Positions 8,373 through 17,529 are shown, numbered from the stretch's first letter. The stretch: 64,000 nt of DNA from Clostridium sp. (GCF_022482905.1 NZ_JAKVOI010000001.1:2605958-2669957); one strand, 5' to 3'. Notes: generated by a model not told the origin, from the letters alone. Translations and numbers: made by a program.

Positions 8373-9782
8373 TTTCTTTTCACTTTGAATTCTAACAACA
8401 GTCAGAATCATCCCCAGTATGCATATGAAGGCTGCGGACAAATACACTACCTTCATACCATACAGAAAAGCGTCCGGCCTCCCCTGTATGAACCCTGTAA
8501 CTTTATAGCCCATTTTACTGCTCATTCTGTTATAGAGAAGAGCGACAGAAAAAGTTATACCAGATACCATGCCTATATTTCTCACAAGTGCATTTATACT
8601 TCCCACTATACCCAGTTTATTCCTTGGTGCCAGGGACATAATGATAGTATTATTCGGAGACTGGAACATTCCATTTCCTACTCCAATGGCGGCAACTCCA
8701 AGGGCCATGCTCAAATAGCTTGATTCCAAATTCAGAAAAGCCATTTCACACAGACCCGCAGACATAATCAAGAGTCCAAATACCGTAAGCATCTTCGGTC
8801 CTATCTTATCAGCCGCATAACCGCTTATAGGTGCAAATATTGCCATGCTTATTGGAAGCGCCAGCATGATTATCCCGGACACAGCCGGTGATATTTTCAT
8901 GGCACTTTGAAGATAAAAAGGCTGAATTATATTTACACAGAACATGCACAAAAAAGAGATAAATGCGCAAAGTATACTTATATCAAAAAGTCTGTCATGG
9001 AACATTGACAAATCCACCATTGGATCTTTTACACGTTTTTCCGTAAAATAGAAACCTGCACCACAAATTATTCCTATAATAAAACCTAAAATTATTTTTC
9101 CGTTGTTCCATCCCAGTTCTTCTCCACTCAAAAATGCCCAGAAAACAAAAACTATGAAAATTACAAACAGAAGCGCACCTCTCGAATCGAAATTCAGAGC
9201 TTTTTCTTCTATTTTCTCCTTATGGAGTACAAATTTTCCGGCAACAAATGCAAAAATAGCTATTGGAATATTTATCAAAAATATGGACTGCCAGTTGAAT
9301 ACCTGTACCATAATTCCCCCGACCGGCGGGCCTATCATACTTCCAATAGCCACAGTACTTCCCATAATGCCAAGTGCCCTTCCTCTTTCTCCCTTTGGAA
9401 AAGTTGCAGCTATTATAGCCTGGTTTACGGACATGAACATCGCAGCCCCCAAAGCCTGAACTATTCGTGAAAAGACTAGAAAACTTATATTTTGTGAAAT
9501 TACGCACAAAAATGAACCAAGCCCGAATATAAGAAAACCATAGTCGAAAATAATCACCTTTCCAAACCTGTCAGAGAGCTTTCCAAATATGAGTATAAAA
9601 GCTGATATTACTATGAGATAACTTGTGACCACCCATTGTATGCTGTTTATTCCTACTCCCAGATGTTTTGCCATAACCGGAAGTGCTATATTTACAATAC
9701 TGCCGTCTATGGTACCCATAAAAGGTGACATCAAAACTACAGCAAGTATTTTCCATCTGTTTCTATAAATATTATCATCCAT
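8358..9782 (-). CDS. DHA2-family (EmrB/QacA-type) MFS drug exporter
   Basis: A 474-aa major facilitator protein with about fourteen membrane segments. Motif A appears as GKLSDRFGKV and motif C as GSMIGPPVGGIM in helix 5, which marks a proton-coupled exporter; the opening PFMGTIDGSIVNIALP matches the DHA2 D1 motif. The start at 9782 (MDDNIYRN) has AGGAG at eight bases; an upstream in-frame ATG lacks such a site. It is monocistronic. The drug or solute exported is unknown. Confidence 0.9.
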   Translation of the reverse strand: MDDNIYRNRWKILAVVLMSPFMGTIDGSIVNIALPVMAKHLGVGINSIQWVVTSYLIVISAFILIFGKLSDRFGKVIIFDYGFLIFGLGSFLCVISQNISFLVFSRIVQALGAAMFMSVNQAIIAATFPKGERGRALGIMGSTVAIGSMIGPPVGGIMVQVFNWQSIFLINIPIAIFAFVAGKFVLHKEKIEEKALNFDSRGALLFVIFIVFVFWAFLSGEELGWNNGKIILGFIIGIICGAGFYFTEKRVKDPMVDLSMFHDRLFDISILCAFISFLCMFCVNIIQPFYLQSAMKISPAVSGIIMLALPISMAIFAPISGYAADKIGPKMLTVFGLLIMSAGLCEMAFLNLESSYLSMALGVAAIGVGNGMFQSPNNTIIMSLAPRNKLGIVGSINALVRNIGMVSGITFSVALLYNRMSSKMGYKVTGFIQGRPDAFLYGMKVVYLSAAFICILGMILTVVRIQSEKKKGIS

Positions 9783-9864
9783 AGTATATTCTCCTGTCAA
9801 CAATACGTTATATTTAGAAATATACAAATATAAGCTCGATTTGTCAACTACATTTTATAAGTTG

Positions 9865-11253
9865 TCATATGAGAAATACCGCAAATATACTTGTCACAAC
9901 AAGTCCCAGTATTACAGGTTTTAAATTTCTCTTTGTAAGTTCGAACACATCCACCTTGCATATGGCCGCAACAGGTATTACAGCCCATGGAATTATAGTT
10001 CCCCCTCCCACATATATGGCAGCTATCTGACCCATGGCAGTCAGTACAGCTGTTCCACCGCCAAGGGGAATGGAAAACATATGAGCTACGGAACCTACCA
10101 GTGATATACCTGAAAATCCCGAACCATCAAGTCCTGTTATAGCCCCTACCAAAGTGAGGGTTCCAGATGCCATAAGTGAATTCAAAGGTACTGTATTTGA
10201 AAGTGCAACTCCAAGATCGTTTACTATACCGCTGGAGTTTTGCGGCAGTACCTTCCCGAACATTTCATTAAATGCCGAATCACCCAGATAGAAAAATGCT
10301 GCTATTGGAATAACCACTCCGAATATTTTAAAGCCGAACTGCAGACCTTCCACAATATCTCCAGTAATCATTTCAAGACATTTTCCCCTATATGCAATTG
10401 CTGAGACAAGACTCAGAATAAATACTGCAGTTCCTCCTATGAGAGCCGTAGCATCACCGCCCTGAAACTTGTAGATATACATGATAACTATATCCAAAAT
10501 AAAAGTTCCAATTACCGTAACTGCCAGTATCTTGCTCAATTTTTCCGATATCGGCAGGCCGGACTCATCATCTGCTTCATCCTCTATTTCAAATTTCATA
10601 TCCACTTTCCCATTTTTCATATCATTCTTAAGCATGTAAAAAGCACTTACCGTAGTAACAACTCCCATTACAATTGTCAGTGGAACACTTGCCCATATTA
10701 CTTTTGATACCGGTATCCCTGCAGCATCAGCCGTAAGCTTCGGAGCCGCCTGTATTATAAAATCACTGGATAGTGCTATACCATGTCCGAACAGGTTCAT
10801 TGCAACTGCTGCACCTATAGCCGGCAGTCCCACTTTTTTTGCTATTGGAAGAAACAACGCTCCTATAAGCGCTACTGCAGGTGATGGCCAGAACAGCCAG
10901 GAGAGCACCATCATAATCAATCCTATAACCCAATACGCCGCCGAAGATGACTTTATAACTTTTTCAAAAGGCTTTACCAGTTGTCTGTTTATACCTGCTG
11001 TCATAAGCACTTTGCTCATTGCTGTTATTATGGATATAATAAATATGGTGGGCATGAGTTCTTTGGTAGCATAAACAAGGCTATTGAATATTGCCATTAC
11101 GGATTTGGATACAGAGGCTGTTGCAAATATTCCAAGAATAAAGATACCAGCTATGCATATTAAAGATATATCTCTTTTCATCACCATTGCTGCAATTATT
11201 ATAATTATGAAAACAAGATATATAAAATGCAGATTTGTAAGTATAACACTCAT
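9865..11253 (-). CDS. Ion-transporter-superfamily permease (carboxylate/citrate-type)
   Basis: A 462-aa protein with about twelve membrane segments and a two-fold internal layout. Small-residue hairpins lie near FWPSPAVALIGA and at GGGTIIPWAVIPVAAI, the pattern of inward hairpin loops in the ion transporter superfamily, which carries dicarboxylates, citrate or gluconate. An acidic cytoplasmic loop (EIEDEADDESG) joins the halves. It is probably single-gene. The specific family and substrate are not assigned with confidence. Confidence 0.6.
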   Translation of the reverse strand: MSVILTNLHFIYLVFIIIIIAAMVMKRDISLICIAGIFILGIFATASVSKSVMAIFNSLVYATKELMPTIFIISIITAMSKVLMTAGINRQLVKPFEKVIKSSSAAYWVIGLIMMVLSWLFWPSPAVALIGALFLPIAKKVGLPAIGAAVAMNLFGHGIALSSDFIIQAAPKLTADAAGIPVSKVIWASVPLTIVMGVVTTVSAFYMLKNDMKNGKVDMKFEIEDEADDESGLPISEKLSKILAVTVIGTFILDIVIMYIYKFQGGDATALIGGTAVFILSLVSAIAYRGKCLEMITGDIVEGLQFGFKIFGVVIPIAAFFYLGDSAFNEMFGKVLPQNSSGIVNDLGVALSNTVPLNSLMASGTLTLVGAITGLDGSGFSGISLVGSVAHMFSIPLGGGTAVLTAMGQIAAIYVGGGTIIPWAVIPVAAICKVDVFELTKRNLKPVILGLVVTSIFAVFLI

Positions 11254-11334
11254 ATACTTTCCCCCGGATTAATCGATATATTAATAAAATATGCATGTAA
11301 GATTCCGCGGTGATATAAAAATCTCAAATATTTT

Positions 11335-11363
11335 TTGACATATTGCTGATTAGATGTTATAAT
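11335..11363 (+). promoter_or_regulatory. Sigma-A promoter of the tmRNA gene
   Basis: TTGACA and TATAAT separated by 17 bases, both perfect consensus, about 45 bases upstream of the mature tmRNA 5' end. This is the very strong promoter expected for ssrA. Confidence 0.9.
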
Positions 11364-11408
11364 TAAAAACTGCACTGGATATTCAATCGGTGCAACACCT
11401 TTTTACAT

Positions 11409-11769
11409 GGGGGCGTATTTGGCTTCGACGGGGGCAAGTTGGGTCTGAGAAGCGAGTCGAGGGAACCTGTGGACCCGCGTTAAAAAACTATGGGATTAAA
11501 TATAAACGCAAACAATAACGAAGAATTAGCTTTAGCAGCATAGTCTGCTAACCGTCAGTCCAGATTTCCCGCGATCTGGAACCTGGCGCCGACAGCGGGG
11601 TACCGAGTCCGGGAAAGCTTTGACCCGGAAACGGAATTTATGAAGCTACTGAATTCAGAAGCCTGTCCTTAGGCGTCTGAAAGAGGGAATTTTAAATTAA
11701 GGACTGCACTCGGAGATGCTCAGGCGTTTCTGCTTTCGGACAGGGGTTCGACTCCCCTCGCCTCCACCA
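11409..11769 (+). ncRNA. ssrA: Transfer-messenger RNA (tmRNA)
   Basis: Rescues stalled ribosomes by acting first as alanyl-tRNA and then as mRNA for a degradation tag. The 5' end GGGGGCG pairs with CGCCTCC before an encoded CCA, and the T-arm GGTTCGACTCC is present. The tag frame begins at GCA (11508) and ends with TAG (11541-11543), giving a tag of A-NNNEELALAA, with the C-terminal ALAA expected for proteolysis. The length of 361 bases is normal. Its protein partner smpB is also in the window (33.3 kb) but not adjacent. Confidence 0.97.
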
Positions 11770-11790
11770 TTGAAACCCACGATACATAAT

Positions 11791-11821
11791 GACCGTATTG
11801 GAGAAATCCAGTACGGTTTTT
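11791..11821 (+). terminator. Terminator of tmRNA
   Basis: ACCGTATTGGA and TCCAGTACGGT form an imperfect stem around GAAA, followed by six T, 22 bases after the encoded CCA. Confidence 0.88.
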
Positions 11822-11945
11822 TGCTTAGAGCCGTATAAATTGAAGAACTGAAGTTGCATATAAGGGGCAGCTAAAGACTAACCTAATAATTAGTAGAAAA
11901 AATAAATACATACATAGAGGAACAATATAAAAGGTTATCGTTTAT

Positions 11946-11981
11946 AAAGACCGCGTTGAAGTAATATTCAACGTGGCTTTT
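11946..11981. repeat. Inverted repeat downstream of tmRNA
   Basis: GCGTTGAA-GTAATA-TTCAACGT with further G-U and A-T pairing outward and a TTTT end. It may be an orphan terminator left from a lost gene, since no intact gene ends here. The remainder of 11.8-12.3 kb holds only fragmentary coding-like sequence. Confidence 0.5.
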
Positions 11982-12028
11982 AACTTTTGCAGGAAAAAGA
12001 GGTTGATAGTTATATTGATAGAATAATT

Positions 12029-12151
12029 ATGTTTATGGAAATGTGTGAAGATATTCAAGAGTTTAAAAGTAAATTTCCAAAAGTATTTAAAGACAGGTTA
12101 GACATAGTAGAAAAGATGCGTCATGACTTTAAAGAAGAATTACAGTTGTAA
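12029..12151 (+). pseudogene. Short coding remnant of unknown origin
   Basis: An ORF of 40 codons (MFMEMCEDIQEFKSKFPKVF onward), open upstream to 11984 without a start codon or ribosome site. It has the composition of a real charged helical C-terminus. I do not recognise the family. Its place between tmRNA and another broken gene suggests debris of an old insertion at the tmRNA 3' end. Confidence 0.3.
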
Positions 12152-12290
12152 ATGATTATTATAGATTTAAAGATAGTTATATAAAACAGATAATATTTGA
12201 TTTAATAAGTTACTTATGATAATATTAAAGGATTTTAATCAATATTTATTTGGGTATGAAGGAGATACCTCAAGTTTAAGGGGGATATTA

Positions 12291-13555
12291 ATGAATATAG
12301 AGTTTTTAAAAGTATTATAATATGGAGATGGGTAAGTACCATCAATATTTTGAAGAATTTATAACATTAATTCAAGATTTAAACACATTAGAAGTAGTAT
12401 CATATTTCTCATTTCAAAGGGCAATATGATGATGGTAAATACTTTTTCCCAATAACAGAAGCGTTTCTTGGAAGAATTAAAGAAATTTTAGAATATTTAA
12501 TAGAAGATAAACAATCCTTAATGGAAAAGTATAACAAATATAAGGGCGCTTTTTTGGAGGATGAGATATTAAAACTTTTTAAATCAAAGTTTACTAGTTG
12601 TGAGATATTTTCCAATAGCTATTGGAAAAGTAGTGAGGGTGATATAAATAATGCTAAAAAAAATATGGCAAAGCTTATTTTAAAATCAGCTAAGCAGGCA
12701 AATGGATTCAAAAAATTTCTAATGGAGAATAAAGGCAAACAAATATCGCTAAAAAAGAAGCATGGTGCAAATAACGATATATCTTTATTAAATATAAACC
12801 AATATGTATGCTTAAGTGTTTCTATTAATGGAATGGAGAGTCTAGGAAATTCGCAATTACAATGGTTTCAAGAATTAAATGGAGACAAAAAAGATATAAT
12901 TATTCCACATATACAATTATGTCATTTAGCGGTAATATTTGATATTTTAGATATGGAGGCTGAAGTTATACATTACTTAAGGCAGAGAACAATAATTGAT
13001 AGAAATCTTAAATATACGGCGGATGAATTAGACTTGCTAGGAATGTACTTAAAATCGGGTTTAAATTTAAATTTTGATAATAAAGAGCATGTGGCTCCTT
13101 TTATGGGAATTTCTAAGGAAATTGATGAATACTATTTTAATAAATTAATAAAACCAAAATGTAATAGAACTAAGTTATTTATGGATGGAATTTAGAAATT
13201 CAGGAAAATTTCTCCTAATTCTATTGATGAGGAGATTTCATTACTAGATATATCATATAAAGGGCAGCAGGGGATAGAAAAACAAATTAAACATTTTAAA
13301 GATAAAATGTTTAATGAAAAAGCAACTAATCCAATTACTATAGAAATAATTGGAGATGATTGCAGATGCATAGTTGGAGTTTTATACTGGTATTATTATA
13401 GTGCTGAACAAGTTAAAGACGCAGTAAGAAAAAATAAATTTTATGATATTCTCAAGGGGCAGAGAGATGAGATTTATATACTAGGAATAGAAATAGATTC
13501 GCATAACAATTATTCATGTGGATTTATTGATAAAATTAGTTTGAAAAATCTATAA
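12291..13555 (+). pseudogene. Broken gene for an unknown, possibly NERD/PDDEXK-nuclease-like protein
   Basis: A single ancestral frame can be pieced together. It starts at ATG 12291 after AAGGGGG (MNIEFLKVL, then stop), continues in the next frame from about 12322 (MEMGKYHQYFEEFITL), shifts again near 12410 into the frame of 12521, and runs to TAG at 13193-13195. After that the same frame stays open to 13555. Two frameshifts and one nonsense codon (probably a former CAG) mark it as inactive. The YKGAFLEDEILKLFKSKF stretch recalls the first helix of NERD-like nucleases and the QLCHLAVIFDILDM segment recalls their partner domain; this assignment is tentative. Confidence 0.6.
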
Positions 13556-13833
13556 AGTAAATCTGAAAAATGTAGTGAATTTCAAAGGTAACGCTTCGCC
13601 TCACCAAATTTACCACTTTCCACAAATTGTTTTTTGAAAATACCAAAAAAGACAGTACTACAACAAACAGTACCGCCTGCAGTTAAAATCTTATATATTT
13701 CATTTAACTAATTACCATTAATATTCAGACAAAATGACTGAAATACTTATTGCCATGCATGTTCTTGTATTTGAATACATAAAAATAACCGTACCTTGAT
13801 TCGATTCATACAAATCCAGATACATCCCAATTT

Positions 13834-14859
13834 CTAAAAATATTTCTCAAGTTGTTCCATCTTATCAATATCAAATATATCTGTAGCTATAACATCCAAA
13901 GTTTCATCCGGCAAATTGCTTATTTTATCAGCATACCCATCAGGAAGATTTTTGAACTTCTTTATAAGTATTTTAATAATCAGTTCTGATTTACCCTCTT
14001 TTCTGCCCTCTTTTCTTCCTTGCTTTCTACCTTCCTCAAGTCCTGTCTTTTTACCTTCCCTTATAATATTATCTATAGTTTTTCCCAGATTAGATACCAT
14101 GGAATCCACCTCCTCCTGGCCTGATTTTTCTAATATTTCCTCTATTTTTATTTTAGATTCACTGTCTAATCTTGGCCTCATTATGCCTTTTAACCATGTC
14201 TTTAATATATCAAATTGCTCAGGAGTTATCTTCTTCAACACATATGCAGTCAGCCTGAGTCTCCTGATAAGATCCTCCCTGCTTATTTCCTTGTCAAGCA
14301 AAAATACTGTAGAGACCATATTTGCCATATTTTCAAGATACCTTTCATCATATCTATAAATATCAAACAGCATATACCTGAAATCTACTACATTTTCTTC
14401 AAAAAGTTTGCTGCCGCTCAATACATCTTTAAAATTTCTATAAGCAGTCCATGTGTTCTTTCCGTTATAAAGCACCATTGGAATAATTGAAGGGAGCTTG
14501 AAGTCTTTTTTTCTTCTGTCATTTCTGGGAGTATTTTTCAATATCTCCCTCCATATCTCCACTATATAAAACAGCAGTCTCATTGGCATTCTATAATCTA
14601 CACTTGACTGAAACTCAAGCAGTATATAAAATATTACATCCTGACCCTGTACATTTACCCTATACACTATATCTGATTCCTCTTCGCTGAAATCTTCAAG
14701 TATATACGACTTGTCAATTAACATCAAATCTTCACTTTTTATTAAATTAACCCAGTCCTTTTTGACAAAACCATGCAGCAGTTCCAGAAATGTTTCCTTG
14801 TGAGAAAATATATACTTGTAGCCTACGTCATGTTCATGATGGACTCTATCTTCCGGCAT
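13834..14859 (-). CDS. Rpn-family recombination-promoting nuclease / putative transposase
   Basis: A 341-aa member of the YhgA/Rpn PD-(D/E)XK nuclease family, formerly called transposase_31. The N-terminal HDVGYKYIFSHKETFLELLH signature is present, and ESDIVYRV with YILLEFQSS provides the acidic residue and E-x-Q of the nuclease core. The C-terminus carries an EGRK/QGRK/EGRK/EGKS tandem repeat before a helical tail. Family members nick DNA and promote recA-independent recombination. It stands alone with GGAGG upstream, next to the decayed patch after tmRNA. Confidence 0.88.
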   Translation of the reverse strand: MPEDRVHHEHDVGYKYIFSHKETFLELLHGFVKKDWVNLIKSEDLMLIDKSYILEDFSEEESDIVYRVNVQGQDVIFYILLEFQSSVDYRMPMRLLFYIVEIWREILKNTPRNDRRKKDFKLPSIIPMVLYNGKNTWTAYRNFKDVLSGSKLFEENVVDFRYMLFDIYRYDERYLENMANMVSTVFLLDKEISREDLIRRLRLTAYVLKKITPEQFDILKTWLKGIMRPRLDSESKIKIEEILEKSGQEEVDSMVSNLGKTIDNIIREGKKTGLEEGRKQGRKEGRKEGKSELIIKILIKKFKNLPDGYADKISNLPDETLDVIATDIFDIDKMEQLEKYF

Positions 14860-15011
14860 ATCATCTTCCTCCTAATAACATCTTACTTTATTATTAGTAT
14901 TTACCAGAACATAGGTTCTTATTCATTAAAAACATGTTTATTATATACATTTTATCAAAATATTTTGTGTTGGTCTATTCATTCTTCATAAATGAGATGC
15001 ATAAATTGTTT

Positions 15012-15040
15012 TTGACACAGTTTTTAAGAAATAGTATAAT
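15012..15040 (+). promoter_or_regulatory. Perfect consensus promoter with no gene downstream
   Basis: TTGACA-N17-TATAAT with both hexamers exact. It points rightward into the 3' end of the minus-strand MFS pseudogene, so a transcript would be antisense to it. No ORF or clear RNA element follows within 100 bases. Confidence 0.6.
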
Positions 15041-15105
15041 CATTTCATTTAGTTGTTTTATTAATTGTAACTAAAATATAAATTCAGTTAATAACTTACA
15101 TTTTT

Positions 15106-16300
15106 TTATCCATGTTTTATACCTAATATATGAATTATCACTGCAATTATTTGAAAGATTATTCCAATAGAACATACTCCAGTCCATCCCCAAAATCCCC
15201 AAAAGAACGTCCCTAAAAATGAACCCAAAGCACCACCACAAAAGTAAAAAGTCATGTATACGGCATTATTACGATTACGAGCTGTGGCATCTAAATCATT
15301 AATACGAGCTTGATTGGAAACTTGACCAGATTGAATACCTAAATCAAGTAATACTACTCCAATAATCAGTCCCCACATTTGGTATCCAAAAAATAAAAAA
15401 CAAATATATGATAAAGCAGAGATTGAAATAGCTATAGATAAGGTGAAACGAGGATTTCTTTTATCAGCAATTCTTCCTACTACAGAAGCAGCTAAAGCTC
15501 CTATAATTCCTACTAATCCAAATATTCCTGCAGTTTGAGCACCTAAATTGTATACAGGTGATTTAAGGAAAAAAGAAAGTGTAGTCCAAAAAGCACTAAA
15601 AGTAGCAAACATCATTGCACCAATTAGTGATGTTTCCTGTAAAGTTGGCTGAGTTCGTAATAGGACAAAAAGAGATTTAAGTAATTTTCTATAACTCATT
15701 ACTGTATTAGGGACAGATTTTGGAAAACATAAATTGAATATAAGGATCAGTAATATCATCATTGCAGCAGCTATTCTGTAAACATCTTGCCATCCTAAAA
15801 TGGATCCTATGATTCCGCTAAACATACGAGATAATAAAATACCGATTAATAGCCCACTCATGGACATTCCCAATTACTTGACCCCTTTTTACTGGTTTTG
15901 CTAAATGAGCTGCCAGCGCAACAATTAACATCGGAGTAATAGAAGTTATTCCAACGAGTAAAGAACTAACTGACAACCACCATACATTTGTAGAAAATGA
16001 GAGACTGAATAGTGCTGTTGCCGAACAAAATAGCATAATCATTATTAAGCTACGGCGTTCTTTAATGTCTCCTAATGGAACTAGAAAAACTAATCCCAAC
16101 GCATAACCAATTTGAATCATCATAGCTGTAATTCCGATCGTTGCCGACGGTACATTAAAGAATCTAGAAAGTTCTTCTAATAAAGGCTGAGAATAATACA
16201 AGTTAGCCACAGTAACTCCACTGGCTATTGACATTAGTACAATTAAAAAACGGCTAATCTCAAGTTCTTTAGATATAGTCATATTTGTATTCTGATTCAT
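15106..16300 (-). pseudogene. Frameshifted MFS (DHA1-type) transporter
   Basis: Two overlapping frames make one transporter of about 400 aa. The first part runs from ATG 16300 (MNQNTNMTISKELEISRF) through the motif-A-like GDIKERRSLI to VKRGQVIGNV; the second resumes with MSGLLIGILLSRMFSG and runs to 15106. The shift is explained by one extra G on the plus strand at 15862-15863 (GTCC where GTC is expected). The adjacent MerR gene and similar palindromes in front of both genes suggest a regulator-efflux pair. It is inactive unless frameshifting or a sequencing error is involved. Confidence 0.8.
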
Positions 16301-16333
16301 AAAGATCAATCCTCCAATTATATAATATACATT

Positions 16334-16347
16334 TTACGTAAACGTAA
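16334..16347. promoter_or_regulatory. Palindrome upstream of the MFS gene, candidate MerR operator
   Basis: TTACGT-AA-ACGTAA on the plus strand, between the merR stop and the MFS ribosome site. It resembles the ACGTTAACGT core found at the merR promoter. Confidence 0.5.
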
Positions 16348-16377
16348 GGTTTTAATTAAAAAATACTTTCAAATTTT

Positions 16378-16779
16378 CTACTTTTTATTTTTATTTTCTA
16401 TTTTAGAATTCTTAATAATTGATTCTATCCTGAAAATACTTGCTTGGCTTTCTGTTTTAAACATATTTAATTCTTCTATTTTTTCTTCTGCTGCTGCAAT
16501 ATGATTTCTTAAAATTTCAACTACCTGACGTTTACCTTCTAGAAGTTGAGCATCAGTAAAATACAATTCAATGACTTTACCTATTTCTTCTAAAGTAAGT
16601 CCTAGATCTTTCAACATCTGTATTTTCTTTAAGCGTTTAATATCATCATTATCAAACAATCGAGATTGTCCGCGAGATCTATTCTTTCTAGTTCCTAATA
16701 AGCCAAGTCCTTCATAATATCGAATTGTTCGAGTCGTTAAATTGGTAAGTTTAGCGATTTCACCAATTTTATAGCTCAT
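16378..16779 (-). CDS. MerR-family transcriptional regulator
   Basis: A 133-aa regulator with the MerR winged helix at the N-terminus (YKIGEIAKLTNLTTRTIRYY, then EGLGLL) and a long dimer helix (residues about 80-120). There is no Cys cluster typical of metal sensors, so a drug or small-molecule ligand is likelier. It lies upstream of the frameshifted MFS transporter in the same direction, the usual arrangement for MerR-controlled efflux. Its own promoter overlaps a perfect palindrome, suggesting autoregulation. Confidence 0.9.
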   Translation of the reverse strand: MSYKIGEIAKLTNLTTRTIRYYEGLGLLGTRKNRSRGQSRLFDNDDIKRLKKIQMLKDLGLTLEEIGKVIELYFTDAQLLEGKRQVVEILRNHIAAAEEKIEELNMFKTESQASIFRIESIIKNSKIENKNKK

Positions 16780-16795
16780 ATATTTCGCCCCTTTA

Positions 16796-16813
16796 TTTAA
16801 CGTTAACGTTAAA
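16796..16813. promoter_or_regulatory. Perfect 18-bp palindrome at the merR start site
   Basis: TTTAACGTTAACGTTAAA is its own reverse complement. It starts three bases downstream of the merR -10 element and would cover the transcription start, where a bound regulator would block transcription. Confidence 0.7.
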
Positions 16814-16816
16814 ATT

Positions 16817-16845
16817 ATAATATCATATACTCTTTAGTTAGTCAA
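16817..16845 (-). promoter_or_regulatory. Promoter of the merR gene
   Basis: The minus strand reads TTGACT-N17-TATTAT. The spacing is normal sigma-A spacing rather than the 19 bases of MerR-activated promoters, which fits repression rather than activation at this site. Confidence 0.7.
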
Positions 16846-16928
16846 CTTCTTATTTGTCATATTAAGCTCGTAATATAGGCAGTCATAAGAATTTCGACAC
16901 ATTTGCACATCCAATCGTCATACTATTG

Positions 16929-16957
16929 TTGACTAGGAAACTAAATAGTTATATAAT
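16929..16957 (+). promoter_or_regulatory. Promoter/operator of the marR gene
   Basis: TTGACT-N17-TATAAT. The segment GTTGACTAGGAAACTAAA over the -35 region recurs almost unchanged before the next gene (17488), so it is a candidate operator for this MarR protein. Confidence 0.75.
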
Positions 16958-16990
16958 ACGATTAAGCGCCAACAGATTGGAGGAAAAGCA

Positions 16991-17470
16991 ATGAGCAAGG
17001 AAGAACAGGCAATGAGAGGATTATGGGACATATTTAAAAAGAGAATATGGCTTGATAGCCTTAAGATGAAAGACAGGCTTAAGGGTTATAATCCGTCTGA
17101 AATACATTGTATAGCTTATATCGGAGAAGATGAAGCCTCCAACGTAACAAAGCTTGCGGAATCCTTTGGGATGACCAGAGGTGCCATAAGCAAACTAACT
17201 AAGAAGCTTATAAAGAAGGGGCTTATAGAAAGCTATCAGAAGCCCAATAACAATAAAGAAGTCTATTTTAAGCTCACCGAGCAAGGAAAAGTAATTTATG
17301 ACGTCCATGAGGAAATACACAGAGAGTTTACTGATAGAGATCAACCCTTTTTCGAGCAGGTAACCGAAGAACAGCTTGATGTTATACTTGACTTCGCGGA
17401 GAAATATAATGTTCATTTGAACGCGGAAATAAATAAATTGGGTGTAGATATGAAATCTGACAACCTATAG
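16991..17470 (+). CDS. MarR-family transcriptional regulator
   Basis: A 159-aa winged-helix repressor. The DNA-binding core is SNVTKLAESFGMTRGAISKL, followed by the beta-wing around SYQKPNNNKEVYFKLT. The start follows GGAGG at good spacing. The FMN reductase gene is 59 bases downstream in the same direction, and a shared promoter motif suggests that this protein controls both itself and the reductase. Confidence 0.9.
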   Translation: MSKEEQAMRGLWDIFKKRIWLDSLKMKDRLKGYNPSEIHCIAYIGEDEASNVTKLAESFGMTRGAISKLTKKLIKKGLIESYQKPNNNKEVYFKLTEQGKVIYDVHEEIHREFTDRDQPFFEQVTEEQLDVILDFAEKYNVHLNAEINKLGVDMKSDNL

Positions 17471-17488
17471 AATGCTAAACCGGCTATG

Positions 17489-17517
17489 TTGACAAGGAAA
17501 CAAACCCAATATATAAA
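17489..17517 (+). promoter_or_regulatory. Promoter-like operator before the FMN reductase gene
   Basis: TTGACA-N17-TATAAA, with GTTGACAAGGAAACAAAC matching the marR promoter motif. The -10 element abuts the GGAGGA ribosome site, so a transcript from here would be almost leaderless. It may therefore be mainly an operator. Confidence 0.55.
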
Positions 17518-17529
17518 GGAGGAAAAATC

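Noticed and set aside
8343-8723. A 126-codon plus-strand frame after the HAD gene
   Set aside because: It lies opposite the end of the MFS exporter gene and starts inside a terminator. Composition is not protein-like.
9103-9507. Plus- and minus-strand frames inside the MFS exporter
   Set aside because: They are shadow frames of the transporter, whose frame has the correct hydrophobic pattern.
13596-13606. TCGCCTCACCA as a possible attachment-site copy of the tmRNA 3' end
   Set aside because: It matches the tmRNA end (TCGCCTCCACCA) over only about 11 bases with a gap and no flanking identity. This is too short to call in an AT-rich region.
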